A stretch of 22,493 bases of DNA from JAUWCW01 sp030609125 [NCBI: Candidatus Rokuibacteriota bacterium] (GTDB lineage Bacteria; JAUVQV01), in assembly GCA_030609125.1 (NCBI GenBank), contig JAUWCW010000005.1, positions 1 through 22,493 on the forward strand, read 5' to 3'. How positions within the stretch are numbered: position 1 is the stretch's first letter; every line of letters begins with the position of its first letter. Under the pieces are notes generated by a model. It saw only the letters and a list, made by a program, of their open reading frames with translations. It ran no database searches and had not been told where the DNA came from. The position numbers were made by a program, and so were the translations under genes. Positions 1 through 8,063 of this stretch are shown in pieces.

Positions 1-1683
1 ACGGTAGAGCGGCCCGAGGCGGCGGGCCATCTTCTCCGGATCGATCCAGCCCTTCTGGTACACCACCCAGGCCAGGCCGATACCGCCGAGAGACATGATG
101 AGAGAAAGGACGAGGACGATGTTCACCCCTCCGTGGCCCTCGCCGTGGCCGCCGCCATGGCCCGCCTCGGGAAGGACCCTCCCGAGAAAGTCGGTGACGC
201 CGTGGCCCCACCCGGCGGCGACGGAGAGGGCCGCCAGGATGATCAGGGGCAGAAGCATGGACCACGGCGACTCGTGCACGCCGCCGTGGCCGCCATGACC
301 GTGATCTCCCTGCGATTCGTCCTGGTGGTCCGCCGAGATGACGTCCGCCTCACGCTGGCTGAAAAAGACCGAGAACACAGCACGGAAGACGTAGAAGGCC
401 GTACCCCCCGCCGCCAGCATGGCCCCCGCGAAGAGCCAGGTGTGCCCCGACGCGTAGGCCGCCCCGAGGATGGCTTCCTTGCTGTAGAAACCGGCGAGGA
501 AGGGAAAACCCGAAAGGGCCAGGGAGCCTATGATGAAGGTGACGGCGGTCCACCTTATCTTGCCGAAGAGCTTTCCCTGTTTCGTTATGTCCACGTCGCC
601 GCCGACGGCGTGCATGACGCTCCCGGAACCGAGAAAGAGCAGGGACTTGAAGAAAGCGTGGGTGAAGAGGTGGAAGATGGCGGCCACGTAGGCGCCGACG
701 CCGAGTCCGAGGAACATGTAGCCGAGTTGGCTGACCGTGCTGTAGGCCATGATCCGCTTCAGGTCCTTCTGCGTGACGGCGATGGCGGCGGCCATGAGGG
801 CCGTGAGGGTCCCCACGACGGCCACGGTGAGCATCGCTGTCGGCGAAAGCTCGAAGAGCGTGTGGCACCGGGCCACCATGTAGACGCCCGCGGTGACCAT
901 CGTCGCCGCGTGGATGAGGGCGGAGACCGGGGTCGGGCCTTCCATGGCGTCGGGAAGCCAGACGTGCAGCGGGAGCTGGGCGGATTTTCCGGTCGCCCCC
1001 AGGAAGAGGAGCAGGCAGATCAGCGTCACCGTCCCGGACCCGACGGCGCCGGAGTGAACCGCCGACTCGAACCACTCGAAAACCACCGGGAACTCGACAC
1101 TCCCGGCGTTGACGATGATGAGGAAGATGCCGAGGACGAAGCCGAAGTCTCCCACCCTGTTCACCAGGAAGGCCTTCTTGCCGGCGTCGGCGGCGGACTT
1201 CTTGTGGTACCAGAAACCGATGAGCAGGTAGGAGCAGAGGCCCACCGCCTCCCAGAAGACGAAGAGGAGGAGGAAGTTGCCCGCCAGCACCAGCATCAGC
1301 ATGGAGAAGGTGAAAAGGGAGAGGTAGGCGAAGAAGCGGTGGTACCCCCCGTCGCCGCGCATGTAGCCGACGGAGTACCAGTGCACGAGGAAGCTCACGG
1401 AGGTCACCATCACGAGCATGACCGCCGTCAGGGAGTCCGCCGTGAGCCGCAGGGGCACGATGAAGCCCCCCACGGATATCCAGGTGTAGACGGTTTCCGC
1501 AAGGTCTTCCCCCCCCAGAACGGTGAAGAAGACCCTGTAGGCCAGCAGGACCGAGGCGCCCACCCCGGCGAGGGCCACCCAGTGGGCCGACGTCCGGATG
1601 AGCCTGCGCCCCAGCAGGCCGTTCAGCAGGAAGGCCGCCAGGGGAAAGGCCGGGATCAGCCAGAGCATCTGCCCCGTCGTCAT
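1..1683 (-). CDS. nuoL: NADH-quinone oxidoreductase subunit L (partial, 3' end outside window)
   Basis: Large proton-pumping membrane subunit of complex I, related to Mrp antiporters. The frame opens at an ATG at 1683, 42 bases after the nuoK stop, and stays open for 561 codons to the window edge; full-length NuoL is usually 610-670 residues, so only the C-terminal lateral-helix and anchor region is missing. The antiporter core is recognisable: a glutamate in FVFWEAVGLCSYLL (E145), the GKSAQLPLHVWLPDAMEGPT stretch with K233, and SALIHAATMVTAGVY with H258, which are the family's proton-channel residues. Many transmembrane segments are evident. Two His/Gly-rich hydrophilic loops lie near residues 450-475 and 505-520, the first ending in the family-typical ESPWSM. 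It is the last nuo gene in view; nuoM and nuoN are expected beyond the left edge but cannot be seen. Confidence 0.95.
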   Translation of the reverse strand, partial: MTTGQMLWLIPAFPLAAFLLNGLLGRRLIRTSAHWVALAGVGASVLLAYRVFFTVLGGEDLAETVYTWISVGGFIVPLRLTADSLTAVMLVMVTSVSFLVHWYSVGYMRGDGGYHRFFAYLSLFTFSMLMLVLAGNFLLLFVFWEAVGLCSYLLIGFWYHKKSAADAGKKAFLVNRVGDFGFVLGIFLIIVNAGSVEFPVVFEWFESAVHSGAVGSGTVTLICLLLFLGATGKSAQLPLHVWLPDAMEGPTPVSALIHAATMVTAGVYMVARCHTLFELSPTAMLTVAVVGTLTALMAAAIAVTQKDLKRIMAYSTVSQLGYMFLGLGVGAYVAAIFHLFTHAFFKSLLFLGSGSVMHAVGGDVDITKQGKLFGKIRWTAVTFIIGSLALSGFPFLAGFYSKEAILGAAYASGHTWLFAGAMLAAGGTAFYVFRAVFSVFFSQREADVISADHQDESQGDHGHGGHGGVHESPWSMLLPLIILAALSVAAGWGHGVTDFLGRVLPEAGHGGGHGEGHGGVNIVLVLSLIMSLGGIGLAWVVYQKGWIDPEKMARRLGPLYR

Positions 1684-1725
1684 GCCGTCACCCGCGTCTG
1701 TTCTTTTCGCATCCGCATTCCCGTC

Positions 1726-2028
1726 TTATCCCTTCAGGAGGGTCATCTTGTCCCCGTCGAGGGTCTCGCGGTGACGGTAGTAGGCCAGGATGACCGTCAG
1801 GGCGATGGCCAGCTCGGCGGCCTCGACGCCGATGACGAAGAGGACCAGGACGAAACCCGTGTAATTCCCGTGAAGATTGGAGAAAGCTATGAAGTTCAGG
1901 TTCGCGGCGTTGATCATGAGCTCCACGGCCATGAGAACGACCAGGACGTTCCGCCGCACCAGAACGCCCACGAGCCCCACCGCGAAGAGGGCCGCGCTCA
2001 ATACGATGTAGTAGCTGACGGGCACCAT
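1726..2028 (-). CDS. nuoK: NADH-quinone oxidoreductase subunit K
   Basis: Small membrane subunit of complex I, 100 residues, the usual family length, with three transmembrane helices. The family core NVLVVLMAVELMINAANLNF carries the conserved membrane glutamate (E36 in VELM), and a second glutamate lies in GVEAAELAIALTVILAYYR; both are part of the proton path in NuoK/MrpC-type proteins. The ATG at 2028 is separated from the nuoJ TGA by one base, so translation is probably coupled. The gene ends in TAA. Confidence 0.96.
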   Translation of the reverse strand: MVPVSYYIVLSAALFAVGLVGVLVRRNVLVVLMAVELMINAANLNFIAFSNLHGNYTGFVLVLFVIGVEAAELAIALTVILAYYRHRETLDGDKMTLLKG

Positions 2029-2029
2029 G

Positions 2030-2530
2030 TCACTTTCTCCTTCCTATGACAAGAAGGCCGAAGATCGCCGTGAGAAGAACGAGGGAGAGAAGCTCAAAGG
2101 GCAGGATGTGCTCCCGGAAGATGACCTTTCCCAGCATCTCGACATGCCCCTCGCCGGTCTCGATCCCGCTGCTCGGGGCGGAGAGCCAGCCCCTGGCGCG
2201 GCCGGCGATCCAGAAGAGCTCCACCAGCATCAGGCCGCCGAGAAGATACGCCCCGACGCTCCGGAAGGCCGTCCACTGCTGCACCAGGGGTTCCTTGAGG
2301 TTGACCATCATCACCACGAAGACGAACATGACCACGATGGACCCGGCGTAGAGCAGGATCTGGACGGCCCCGAGAAACTCCGCCCCCTGGAGGATGAAGA
2401 GCCCCGCCACCCCCAGGAAGGAGAGGATCAGGAAGAGGGCGCTGTAAACGACGCTGCGTGAGGTAATGACCAGCACCGCCGCCGCCAGGGTCACCGCGGC
2501 GAAGACGAAAAAGAGAGCCGTCCCCATCAT
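2030..2530 (-). CDS. nuoJ: NADH-quinone oxidoreductase subunit J
   Basis: Membrane subunit of complex I, 166 residues, the usual length. The N-terminal helices are followed by the diagnostic NuoJ stretch FLGAVQILLYAGSIVVMFVF (about residues 52-71), whose pi-bulge helix lies at the Q-module/antiporter junction. The C-terminal hydrophilic loop contains GIETGEGHVEMLGKVIF and leads into a final helix. The ATG at 2530 overlaps the nuoI stop as ATGA; a second ATG follows immediately at 2527, so the start could shift by one codon. It is followed at one base by nuoK. Confidence 0.95.
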   Translation of the reverse strand: MMGTALFFVFAAVTLAAAVLVITSRSVVYSALFLILSFLGVAGLFILQGAEFLGAVQILLYAGSIVVMFVFVVMMVNLKEPLVQQWTAFRSVGAYLLGGLMLVELFWIAGRARGWLSAPSSGIETGEGHVEMLGKVIFREHILPFELLSLVLLTAIFGLLVIGRRK

Positions 2531-2946
2531 CTTCCCTCCCCGTGGCGCAGCAGGTCCTGCTTGTGCAGGATCGTTTCCGAGCGGCGGTAGCAGGCGGCCT
2601 CGTACCTCCTGGTGAGGACGACGGCCTCCACGGGGCAGACTTCTTCGCAGAGCCCGCAGAAGAGGCAGTGCCCGAGATCGATATCGTAGATGTCTATGAC
2701 CTTCCTGTCCTCCTCCTCCGACGTCACCAGCCGGATGCACTGGGAGGGGCAGATCCGCGCGCAGAGACAGCAGGCGATGCATCGCTCCCTGCCGGTGCCG
2801 GGATCGGTCCTGAGAGCGTGCAGACCCCGGTAGCGCTCCGAGGGCTCCCGCCGCTCTTCGGGGTACTGGATGGTGATGGGTTTGGTGAGCATCTGCCGGA
2901 ACGTGAGCGAGAAGCCCCGGACCAGTTCCCGTATCGCCGCGATCAT
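2527..2946 (-). CDS. nuoI: NADH-quinone oxidoreductase subunit I (2x[4Fe-4S] ferredoxin-like)
   Basis: Peripheral-arm subunit that carries clusters N6a and N6b and passes electrons from NuoG to NuoB. It has 139 residues, slightly short but complete. Two ferredoxin motifs are seen: C56, C59, C62, C66-Pro (CIACCLCARICP) and C94, C97, C100, C104-Pro (CLFCGLCEEVCP), each followed by the typical fourth-cysteine exchange positions (C70 after the first). The N-terminus (ITIQYPEERREPSERYRGLH) is the conserved NuoI lead-in. The ATG at 2946 lies four bases after the nuoH stop, and the 3' end overlaps nuoJ. Confidence 0.97.
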   Translation of the reverse strand: MIAAIRELVRGFSLTFRQMLTKPITIQYPEERREPSERYRGLHALRTDPGTGRERCIACCLCARICPSQCIRLVTSEEEDRKVIDIYDIDLGHCLFCGLCEEVCPVEAVVLTRRYEAACYRRSETILHKQDLLRHGEGR

Positions 2947-2950
2947 CTCA

Positions 2951-3928
2951 TCACCCTCTCAGCGCCACGTAGCCCGCCACCCACAGGATGTTCAGCAGCG
3001 ACAGGGGAAGAAGGACCTTCCAGCCCAGGGCCATGAGCTGATCGTAGCGCACCCGCGGCAGGGTGCCCCGCATCCAGATGAATACGAAGACGAAAAAGGA
3101 CGTCTTGAGGACGAAATAGCCCAGCGACACGGCACCGCCGAGGGCGGCGGCGGCCGGCCCGCCCCAGCCTCCGCAGAAGAGCGTCGTCATCAGCGCCGCC
3201 ATGGTCAGGATCGCGGAGTACTCGCCGAGTTGGAAGAGGCCGAAGCCCATGGCGGAGTACTCGGTGTGGTACCCCGCGCCAAGGTCTCCCTCCGCCTCGG
3301 GCATGTCGAAGGGAAGGCGGTTCGTCTCGGCCACGCCGGATATGAAAAAGACAATGAAGCCCAAGGGCTGAGCGACGATGAACCAGAGCCCCTTCTGCGA
3401 TTCGACAATCTCCACGAGGCTCATCGTCCCCGCCATCATGACCACCCCCACCAGGGCGAGACCCATGGAGAGCTCGTAGGAAATCATCTGTGCCGCCGAG
3501 CGCAGGCCGCCCAGGAGAGAGTACTTGCTGTTCGAAGCCCAGCCTCCGAAGATGATGCCGTAGGTCCCCAGGGATGAGATGGCCACCAGCATCAGGATGC
3601 CTACGTTCACGTCGGTTATCTCCATCCCCTTGCCGAAAGGGATGAGGGCGAAAACCGTCACCGCCGGCACCATGGTGAGCAGGGGCGCGATGACGAAGAG
3701 CGCCTTGTCCGCCTCGCCGGGGATGAGGTACTCCTTCGTTATGAGCTTCACCGCGTCGGCCATCCACTGGAGCAGGCCGAAGGGGCCCGCACGGTTCGGG
3801 CCGAAGCGGAGCTGTATCCGTCCGAGGATCTTTCTCTCCGCCAGGGTGCAGAAGCCCACGGTGACGGGGATGAGAAGGAGCACCACCAGGATCTTGAGCA
3901 GCACGAAGAGAAGGTCAGCGGGCGTCAT
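2951..3928 (-). CDS. nuoH: NADH-quinone oxidoreductase subunit H
   Basis: Membrane subunit forming the quinone-access channel with NuoB and NuoD. It has 325 residues and about eight hydrophobic helices. Diagnostic motifs are ERKILGRIQLRFGPNRAGPF (about residues 31-50), GLLQWMADAVKLITKE just after it, and the matrix-side loop SGVAETNRLPFDMPEAEGDL with the glutamates/aspartate of the E-channel. The ATG at 3928 lies three bases after the nuoG TAG. There is no sign of truncation. Confidence 0.97.
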   Translation of the reverse strand: MTPADLLFVLLKILVVLLLIPVTVGFCTLAERKILGRIQLRFGPNRAGPFGLLQWMADAVKLITKEYLIPGEADKALFVIAPLLTMVPAVTVFALIPFGKGMEITDVNVGILMLVAISSLGTYGIIFGGWASNSKYSLLGGLRSAAQMISYELSMGLALVGVVMMAGTMSLVEIVESQKGLWFIVAQPLGFIVFFISGVAETNRLPFDMPEAEGDLGAGYHTEYSAMGFGLFQLGEYSAILTMAALMTTLFCGGWGGPAAAALGGAVSLGYFVLKTSFFVFVFIWMRGTLPRVRYDQLMALGWKVLLPLSLLNILWVAGYVALRG

Positions 3929-3931
3929 CGT

Positions 3932-6298
3932 CTACTGATCCTTACTCTCGCCGGCGGCTCTTTCAAGGCCCGCCAGCTTGCGGAGCGTTGCAGGCCAGCC
4001 TTCGGGCCTCTCCGATTCCCCGACGAAGGCCGCCATCTCCGCGTCGGCCGGATCACAGGGGAGGTGAACCTGTCCCGGAGGTGTCTTCAGATCGGCCTTC
4101 ACCTGTCTGACAAGCTCGCTCCCCCCGGAAACGACCCGGACGCTGTCGCCGCTTTTCAGCCCGAGAGCCGCGAGGTCGGCGGGGTGGGCCTCCACAACGG
4201 GCCCGGGAAAGAGCGGCGCGCTCTCCTCGACGAGACGGATCCGGTGGTCGGCGATGGGGATCCCGCGGAGCACCAGGAAACGCTCACCGGCGGAGGGGAG
4301 CTTCCCGCCGGGTGCAACCGGAGACGCCGCACCCGGCGGCGAACCCTTCGGCAAGGATCCCGGGGAAAGGCTCTTGCCCAGCGACGAGGCCAGGCCCTCC
4401 AGGGTCTTGCGGAGTGAGACGACTCCCGGAGGCGGAGACATGGCCTGCCGAAGCTGCTGGCTCAGGCCGCTGCTGGAAGTGAAGCTTCCCTCCTTCTCGG
4501 CGAAGGTCGGCAGCGGGAAAAGGACATCCGCCGCCCGGGCGGTCTCGGTGAGGAACGTGTCGAAGACGATCACCGTCTCCGCCTCGCTGATCCTCTTCGC
4601 CAGGGGCGAACCCGGGAGCGCGGTGCCGAGGGGATCGGCGCCGGCGAGCAGAACCAGGCCCGGAGCGCCCTCCGGCGGCGGCGGTCCCGCTGCGGCGGCG
4701 GCGGCCGCCCCCCTGCTGTTGCAGTCCCTGCCCAGGTAGAGGGGCATGCCGGTTCCCTCCCCCGAAAGAAGCCTGTCCAGTTCTTTCAAGAGCGAGGGGA
4801 CGGAGCCTTCCGGATCGTACCACCCCCTGTGTCCGACGAAGACGACCCTCACGCTCGCGGCGACTCTTCGCGCAAGATCTTCCACCGATCCTTCGGGGAG
4901 CCCCAGCTGCTTTTCCACCTCCCCGTTCTCTCCGCCCGGGAAAGAGGCGAGAAAGCTGTCGTCCCCGGCGGCCTTGAGGCGGTCACCGTGAGAAGCGGCG
5001 AGGGTGCGAAGCAGCCCGGCAAGGAGGAGGGAAAGCCCTTCGCCGGGCGGTCTGAGCCAGAGGCCCGCCTCCCCGCCGAGGAGAGCGTCCCGGGGATCGA
5101 GCACGATGAGCCCCGCCCCGGTCTTCCCGCACGCGACCCTGATGCGGACCCCCGCCACGGGCTCGAAGATGGTGAAGTCCTGGCCGGCGACGACAATGAG
5201 GTCGGCTTTCTCGAGGTCCTCCCAGGGGCGGGATGCGCCCGCCAGTTCCTCGAGACCCAGGGTGTCGACAGCTCTCAAGGTTCCTCCGGGGAGGACGGCT
5301 CCGGCAAACTCTCCGGCCGCCTCGATCTCTTCCCCGGTGAGGCCCGACGACACGATCATCTCCGCCCGCCGCGCCCCGGCGATCTTCTCCGCCGCAAAAC
5401 GGACAGCCTCGTCGGCGTCGGCGGGAGCCTGGCTCCCGTTCCGGCCCAGCAGGGGCGTGATGATCCGGGAGGTGGCGTTGACGTAATCGGTGCCGAAGCG
5501 CCCCCTGAAGCAGGCCTGGTCCTCGTTGTTCGGCCCCTCCCGGGGAACAGTCCTGACCAGCTCGCCCTCCTTCACCTGCAGGCTCAGCAGGCACCCCACG
5601 CTGCAGAAGGGGCAGACCGAGTCGGTGGTGGTCCCCTCCCAGGTCCTGCCCCTGAATTTGCGGACTTTGCTGTTCAGGGCGCCCACGGGGCAGATGTCGA
5701 TACAGGCGCCGCAGAATTCGCAGTTGTACGGCTCCTGGAACTCACTGTTGAGAGGCTGCTGGAAATACGTACCCACCCGCTTGTGGTATCCCCTCTCCAT
5801 GGCCCCCAGGACCGTCACTCCCCTCACCTCGCGGCAGACACGGACGCACCGGCGGCAGAGAACGCACTTTTCCGAGTCCCGTTCCACAAAGGGGCTCGGA
5901 TCGGTGACGGCGTAGGGGCCGGGGTTTTCGGGGAAGCGGTTTTCCGGCGCCGAGTGGCGGTAGGTAAGCTCCTGCAGTTCGCACTCCCCGCCCTTGACGC
6001 AGGTCGGGCAGTCGAGGGGGTGGCGGCAGAGCAGCAGCTCGAGCATCGTCTGCCGCACCTTCCTCAGCTGGGGGGTGTCGGTCAGGACCGTCATGCCGTC
6101 GCTCACCTGGGTGGTGCACGCGGCGAGAAGTCTGTTGATCCCCTCCACCTCGATCATGCAGAGGCGGCAGGCGCCGAGGACGCTTACCCGGGGGTGCCAG
6201 CAGAGCGTGGGAATGTCGACACCCGCGCGGCGGGCCGCCTCGAGCACCGTCACCGGCCCTTCGAGGCTGATCTTCTTCCCGTCGATGGTCACTTCCAC
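3932..6298 (-). CDS. nuoG: NADH-quinone oxidoreductase subunit G
   Basis: Largest peripheral-arm subunit, 788 residues, carrying the chain of FeS clusters between NuoF and NuoI. The N-terminal [2Fe-2S] domain has C33, C44, C47 and C61. The His-Cys3 [4Fe-4S] site has H93, C97, C100 and C106. Two ferredoxin motifs follow (C145/C148/C151/C155 and C193/C196/C199/C203). A fifth set, C229-x2-C232-x3-C236 and C263, matches the off-pathway N7 cluster, which many NuoG proteins have lost. The remainder is a degenerate molybdopterin-oxidoreductase-like domain, including an alanine/proline-rich linker near residue 525 and the conserved TETARAADVLFPLPTFAEKE. The ATG at 6298 lies five bases after the nuoF TAG. 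Confidence 0.97.
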   Translation of the reverse strand: MEVTIDGKKISLEGPVTVLEAARRAGVDIPTLCWHPRVSVLGACRLCMIEVEGINRLLAACTTQVSDGMTVLTDTPQLRKVRQTMLELLLCRHPLDCPTCVKGGECELQELTYRHSAPENRFPENPGPYAVTDPSPFVERDSEKCVLCRRCVRVCREVRGVTVLGAMERGYHKRVGTYFQQPLNSEFQEPYNCEFCGACIDICPVGALNSKVRKFRGRTWEGTTTDSVCPFCSVGCLLSLQVKEGELVRTVPREGPNNEDQACFRGRFGTDYVNATSRIITPLLGRNGSQAPADADEAVRFAAEKIAGARRAEMIVSSGLTGEEIEAAGEFAGAVLPGGTLRAVDTLGLEELAGASRPWEDLEKADLIVVAGQDFTIFEPVAGVRIRVACGKTGAGLIVLDPRDALLGGEAGLWLRPPGEGLSLLLAGLLRTLAASHGDRLKAAGDDSFLASFPGGENGEVEKQLGLPEGSVEDLARRVAASVRVVFVGHRGWYDPEGSVPSLLKELDRLLSGEGTGMPLYLGRDCNSRGAAAAAAAGPPPPEGAPGLVLLAGADPLGTALPGSPLAKRISEAETVIVFDTFLTETARAADVLFPLPTFAEKEGSFTSSSGLSQQLRQAMSPPPGVVSLRKTLEGLASSLGKSLSPGSLPKGSPPGAASPVAPGGKLPSAGERFLVLRGIPIADHRIRLVEESAPLFPGPVVEAHPADLAALGLKSGDSVRVVSGGSELVRQVKADLKTPPGQVHLPCDPADAEMAAFVGESERPEGWPATLRKLAGLERAAGESKDQ

Positions 6299-6303
6299 GA
6301 CAG

Positions 6304-7581
6304 CTATCCCTCTTCCTTACGGCAGCAGGCCGCCCTGCCCTCGAGGTGTTCCTCGAACTCCTGCCTGAAGTGCTTGATACAGCTGACAACGGGGTTGATG
6401 CACGCCTGCCCGAGGCCGCAGAAGGCGGACTGCCGGACCACACTGGCAAGATCGAGGATTTCGTCGATGTCCCCCTTGCGCCCCGTCCCCCTCTGGATGC
6501 CATCGAGGAGGCGGACCGTCTGGCAGGTCCCCTCCCGGCAGGGAATGCACTTGCCGCAGGATTCGTGGCGGAAAAAGCGCGCCAGCCTGAGGGAGACCTC
6601 GACCATGCACGTCGGCTCCGCCACCACCATGAGGGCCGCCGAGCCGAGCATCGACCCTGCCGCGGCAACGCTCGGGAAGTCGAGGACGACGTCGAGGTTA
6701 TCCGGGGTGAGGCAGCTCGAGGAGGCGCCGCCCGGGAAAACGCACTTGAGCTGGCGCCCGTCGAGGATTCCTCCGGCGTGATTGTCGATCAGATCCCGGA
6801 GGGTGATTCCGAAAGGCAGCTCGTAGACACCGGGCTTGTTGACGTGGCCGGCGATGCAGTAGCCCTTTGTTCCCGCGTTCTTCTCCGTTCCGAGGGAGCT
6901 GTAGGAGTCGGCGCCCTCGAGAATGATGTTCGGCACGTTGGAGAAGGTCTCAACGTTGTTCAGAGCCGTCGGCTTGCTCCACAGGCCGCTGTTCACCGGA
7001 AAAGGGGGACGTATGCGCGGCATGCCCGGCTTGCCCTCCAGCGCTTCGAGGAGGGATGTCTCCTCGCCGCAGATGTAGGCGCCGGCAGTGCGGTAGACCC
7101 AGACACGGAAGGTGAAATCCTTCCCCATGATCCTCTCCCCGAGAAGACCCGCCTCCTCCGCCTCGGCGACGGCTTCACGCAGGATGCGGGCGGGCTCCAT
7201 GAACTCGCCTCGACAAACGATGACCCCTTCCTCCGCCCCGACGGCGTAGGCGGCGATGGCCATTCCCTCGATGAGCCGGTGGGGAATCTGTTCCAGTATC
7301 GGGCGGTCCTTGAAGGTTCCCGGCTCGCCTTCTTCGGCGTTGGCGATGATGTACCTGGGCGTCGCGGGGTCCTTGGAGACGAGCTCCCACTTCAGCCCCG
7401 TGGGAAAACCCGCCCCTCCCCGTCCGACGAGCTTCGCCTTCTTGACCTCTTCCACGACTGCGGCGGGGCTCATGTCGTTCAAGGCCTTTTCCAGGGCCTT
7501 GTAGCCCCCCTTCTCGCGATAGACGGCAAGGCTCCTGATATTCGGAGTCTCGATGTCTCTGTATATTATGGGCGCCGCCAT
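6304..7581 (-). CDS. nuoF: NADH-quinone oxidoreductase subunit F (FMN/NADH-binding)
   Basis: Catalytic NADH-oxidising subunit, 425 residues, binding FMN and cluster N3. The glycine-rich nucleotide loop GRGGAGFPTGLKW starts near residue 53. NAEEGEPGTFKDR (81-93) and GAYICGEETSLLEALEG (167-183) are the NADH/FMN signatures. The [4Fe-4S] ligands are C342, C345, C348 (SCGKCIPCREGT) and C388. The frame stays open upstream of 7581, but the family N-terminus begins close to the ATG at 7581, two bases after the nuoE stop, so that start was chosen. The C-terminal tail is slightly Cys-rich (AACC), with no known role. It ends in TAG. Confidence 0.97.
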   Translation of the reverse strand: MAAPIIYRDIETPNIRSLAVYREKGGYKALEKALNDMSPAAVVEEVKKAKLVGRGGAGFPTGLKWELVSKDPATPRYIIANAEEGEPGTFKDRPILEQIPHRLIEGMAIAAYAVGAEEGVIVCRGEFMEPARILREAVAEAEEAGLLGERIMGKDFTFRVWVYRTAGAYICGEETSLLEALEGKPGMPRIRPPFPVNSGLWSKPTALNNVETFSNVPNIILEGADSYSSLGTEKNAGTKGYCIAGHVNKPGVYELPFGITLRDLIDNHAGGILDGRQLKCVFPGGASSSCLTPDNLDVVLDFPSVAAAGSMLGSAALMVVAEPTCMVEVSLRLARFFRHESCGKCIPCREGTCQTVRLLDGIQRGTGRKGDIDEILDLASVVRQSAFCGLGQACINPVVSCIKHFRQEFEEHLEGRAACCRKEEG

Positions 7582-7583
7582 GG

Positions 7584-8063
7584 TCAGTACTTCTTCAGGA
7601 TCGCCTTCACCTGCGCCGGATCCACCGGGCCGAAGGTCTTCTCGTTGATCATCATCGCCGGCGCCCTCTCGCAGGCGGCGAGGCACTCCGCCGTCTCGAG
7701 GGTGAAGCGCCCGTCTTCGGTGGTCTCGCCGGGCCTGATCCCCAGCTCCTCGTAGACGGCCTGATAGATTTCGTCCGAGCTGCGGAGGTAGCAGCAGAGG
7801 TTCTGGCAGATGAGAATGATGTTCCTGCCCCGGGGCTTCGTCGAGTACAGGTGGTAGAAAGTCACCACCTCGTACATGATCGACTTGGGCATTTCCATGA
7901 CCGCCGCCAGTTCGTCCAGCACCTCCGACGCCAGGTTGTTGCAGTCCTCCTGGACGATGTAGAGGGCCGTCAGAAGGGCGTCGGGCTTGCGGGGAAAACG
8001 CTCAAAGAGCTCCCGCAGCCGCTCTCTCGTGCTCTCGGGAATGACCTGGACGTTGGCGCTCAC
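7584..8063 (-). CDS. nuoE: NADH-quinone oxidoreductase subunit E
   Basis: Thioredoxin-like [2Fe-2S] subunit, 159 residues, partner of NuoF in the NADH dehydrogenase module; it carries cluster N1a. Ligands are visible as C86-x4-C91 (CQNLCC) and C127-x3-C131 (CLAAC). The N-terminal helical domain (LTALYIVQEDCNNLASEVLDELA) is typical. The start is GTG at 8063, overlapping the nuoD TGA as GTGA, which implies translational coupling. Confidence 0.96.
   Translation of the reverse strand: MSANVQVIPESTRERLRELFERFPRKPDALLTALYIVQEDCNNLASEVLDELAAVMEMPKSIMYEVVTFYHLYSTKPRGRNIILICQNLCCYLRSSDEIYQAVYEELGIRPGETTEDGRFTLETAECLAACERAPAMMINEKTFGPVDPAQVKAILKKY

Noticed and set aside
133-2049. Very long plus-strand open frame (638 codons) opposite nuoL/nuoK
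   Set aside because: It is antisense to genuine nuo genes; its product is rich in Gly, Arg, Glu, Asp and His with no domain. It is a by-product of GC-rich third codon positions.
4829-6781. Plus-strand open frame of 650 codons opposite nuoG/nuoF
   Set aside because: Low-complexity shadow of nuoG, whose FeS motifs prove the minus strand is the coding one.
6346-7755. Plus-strand open frame of 469 codons opposite nuoF
   Set aside because: Antisense shadow with no recognisable domain or ribosome binding site.
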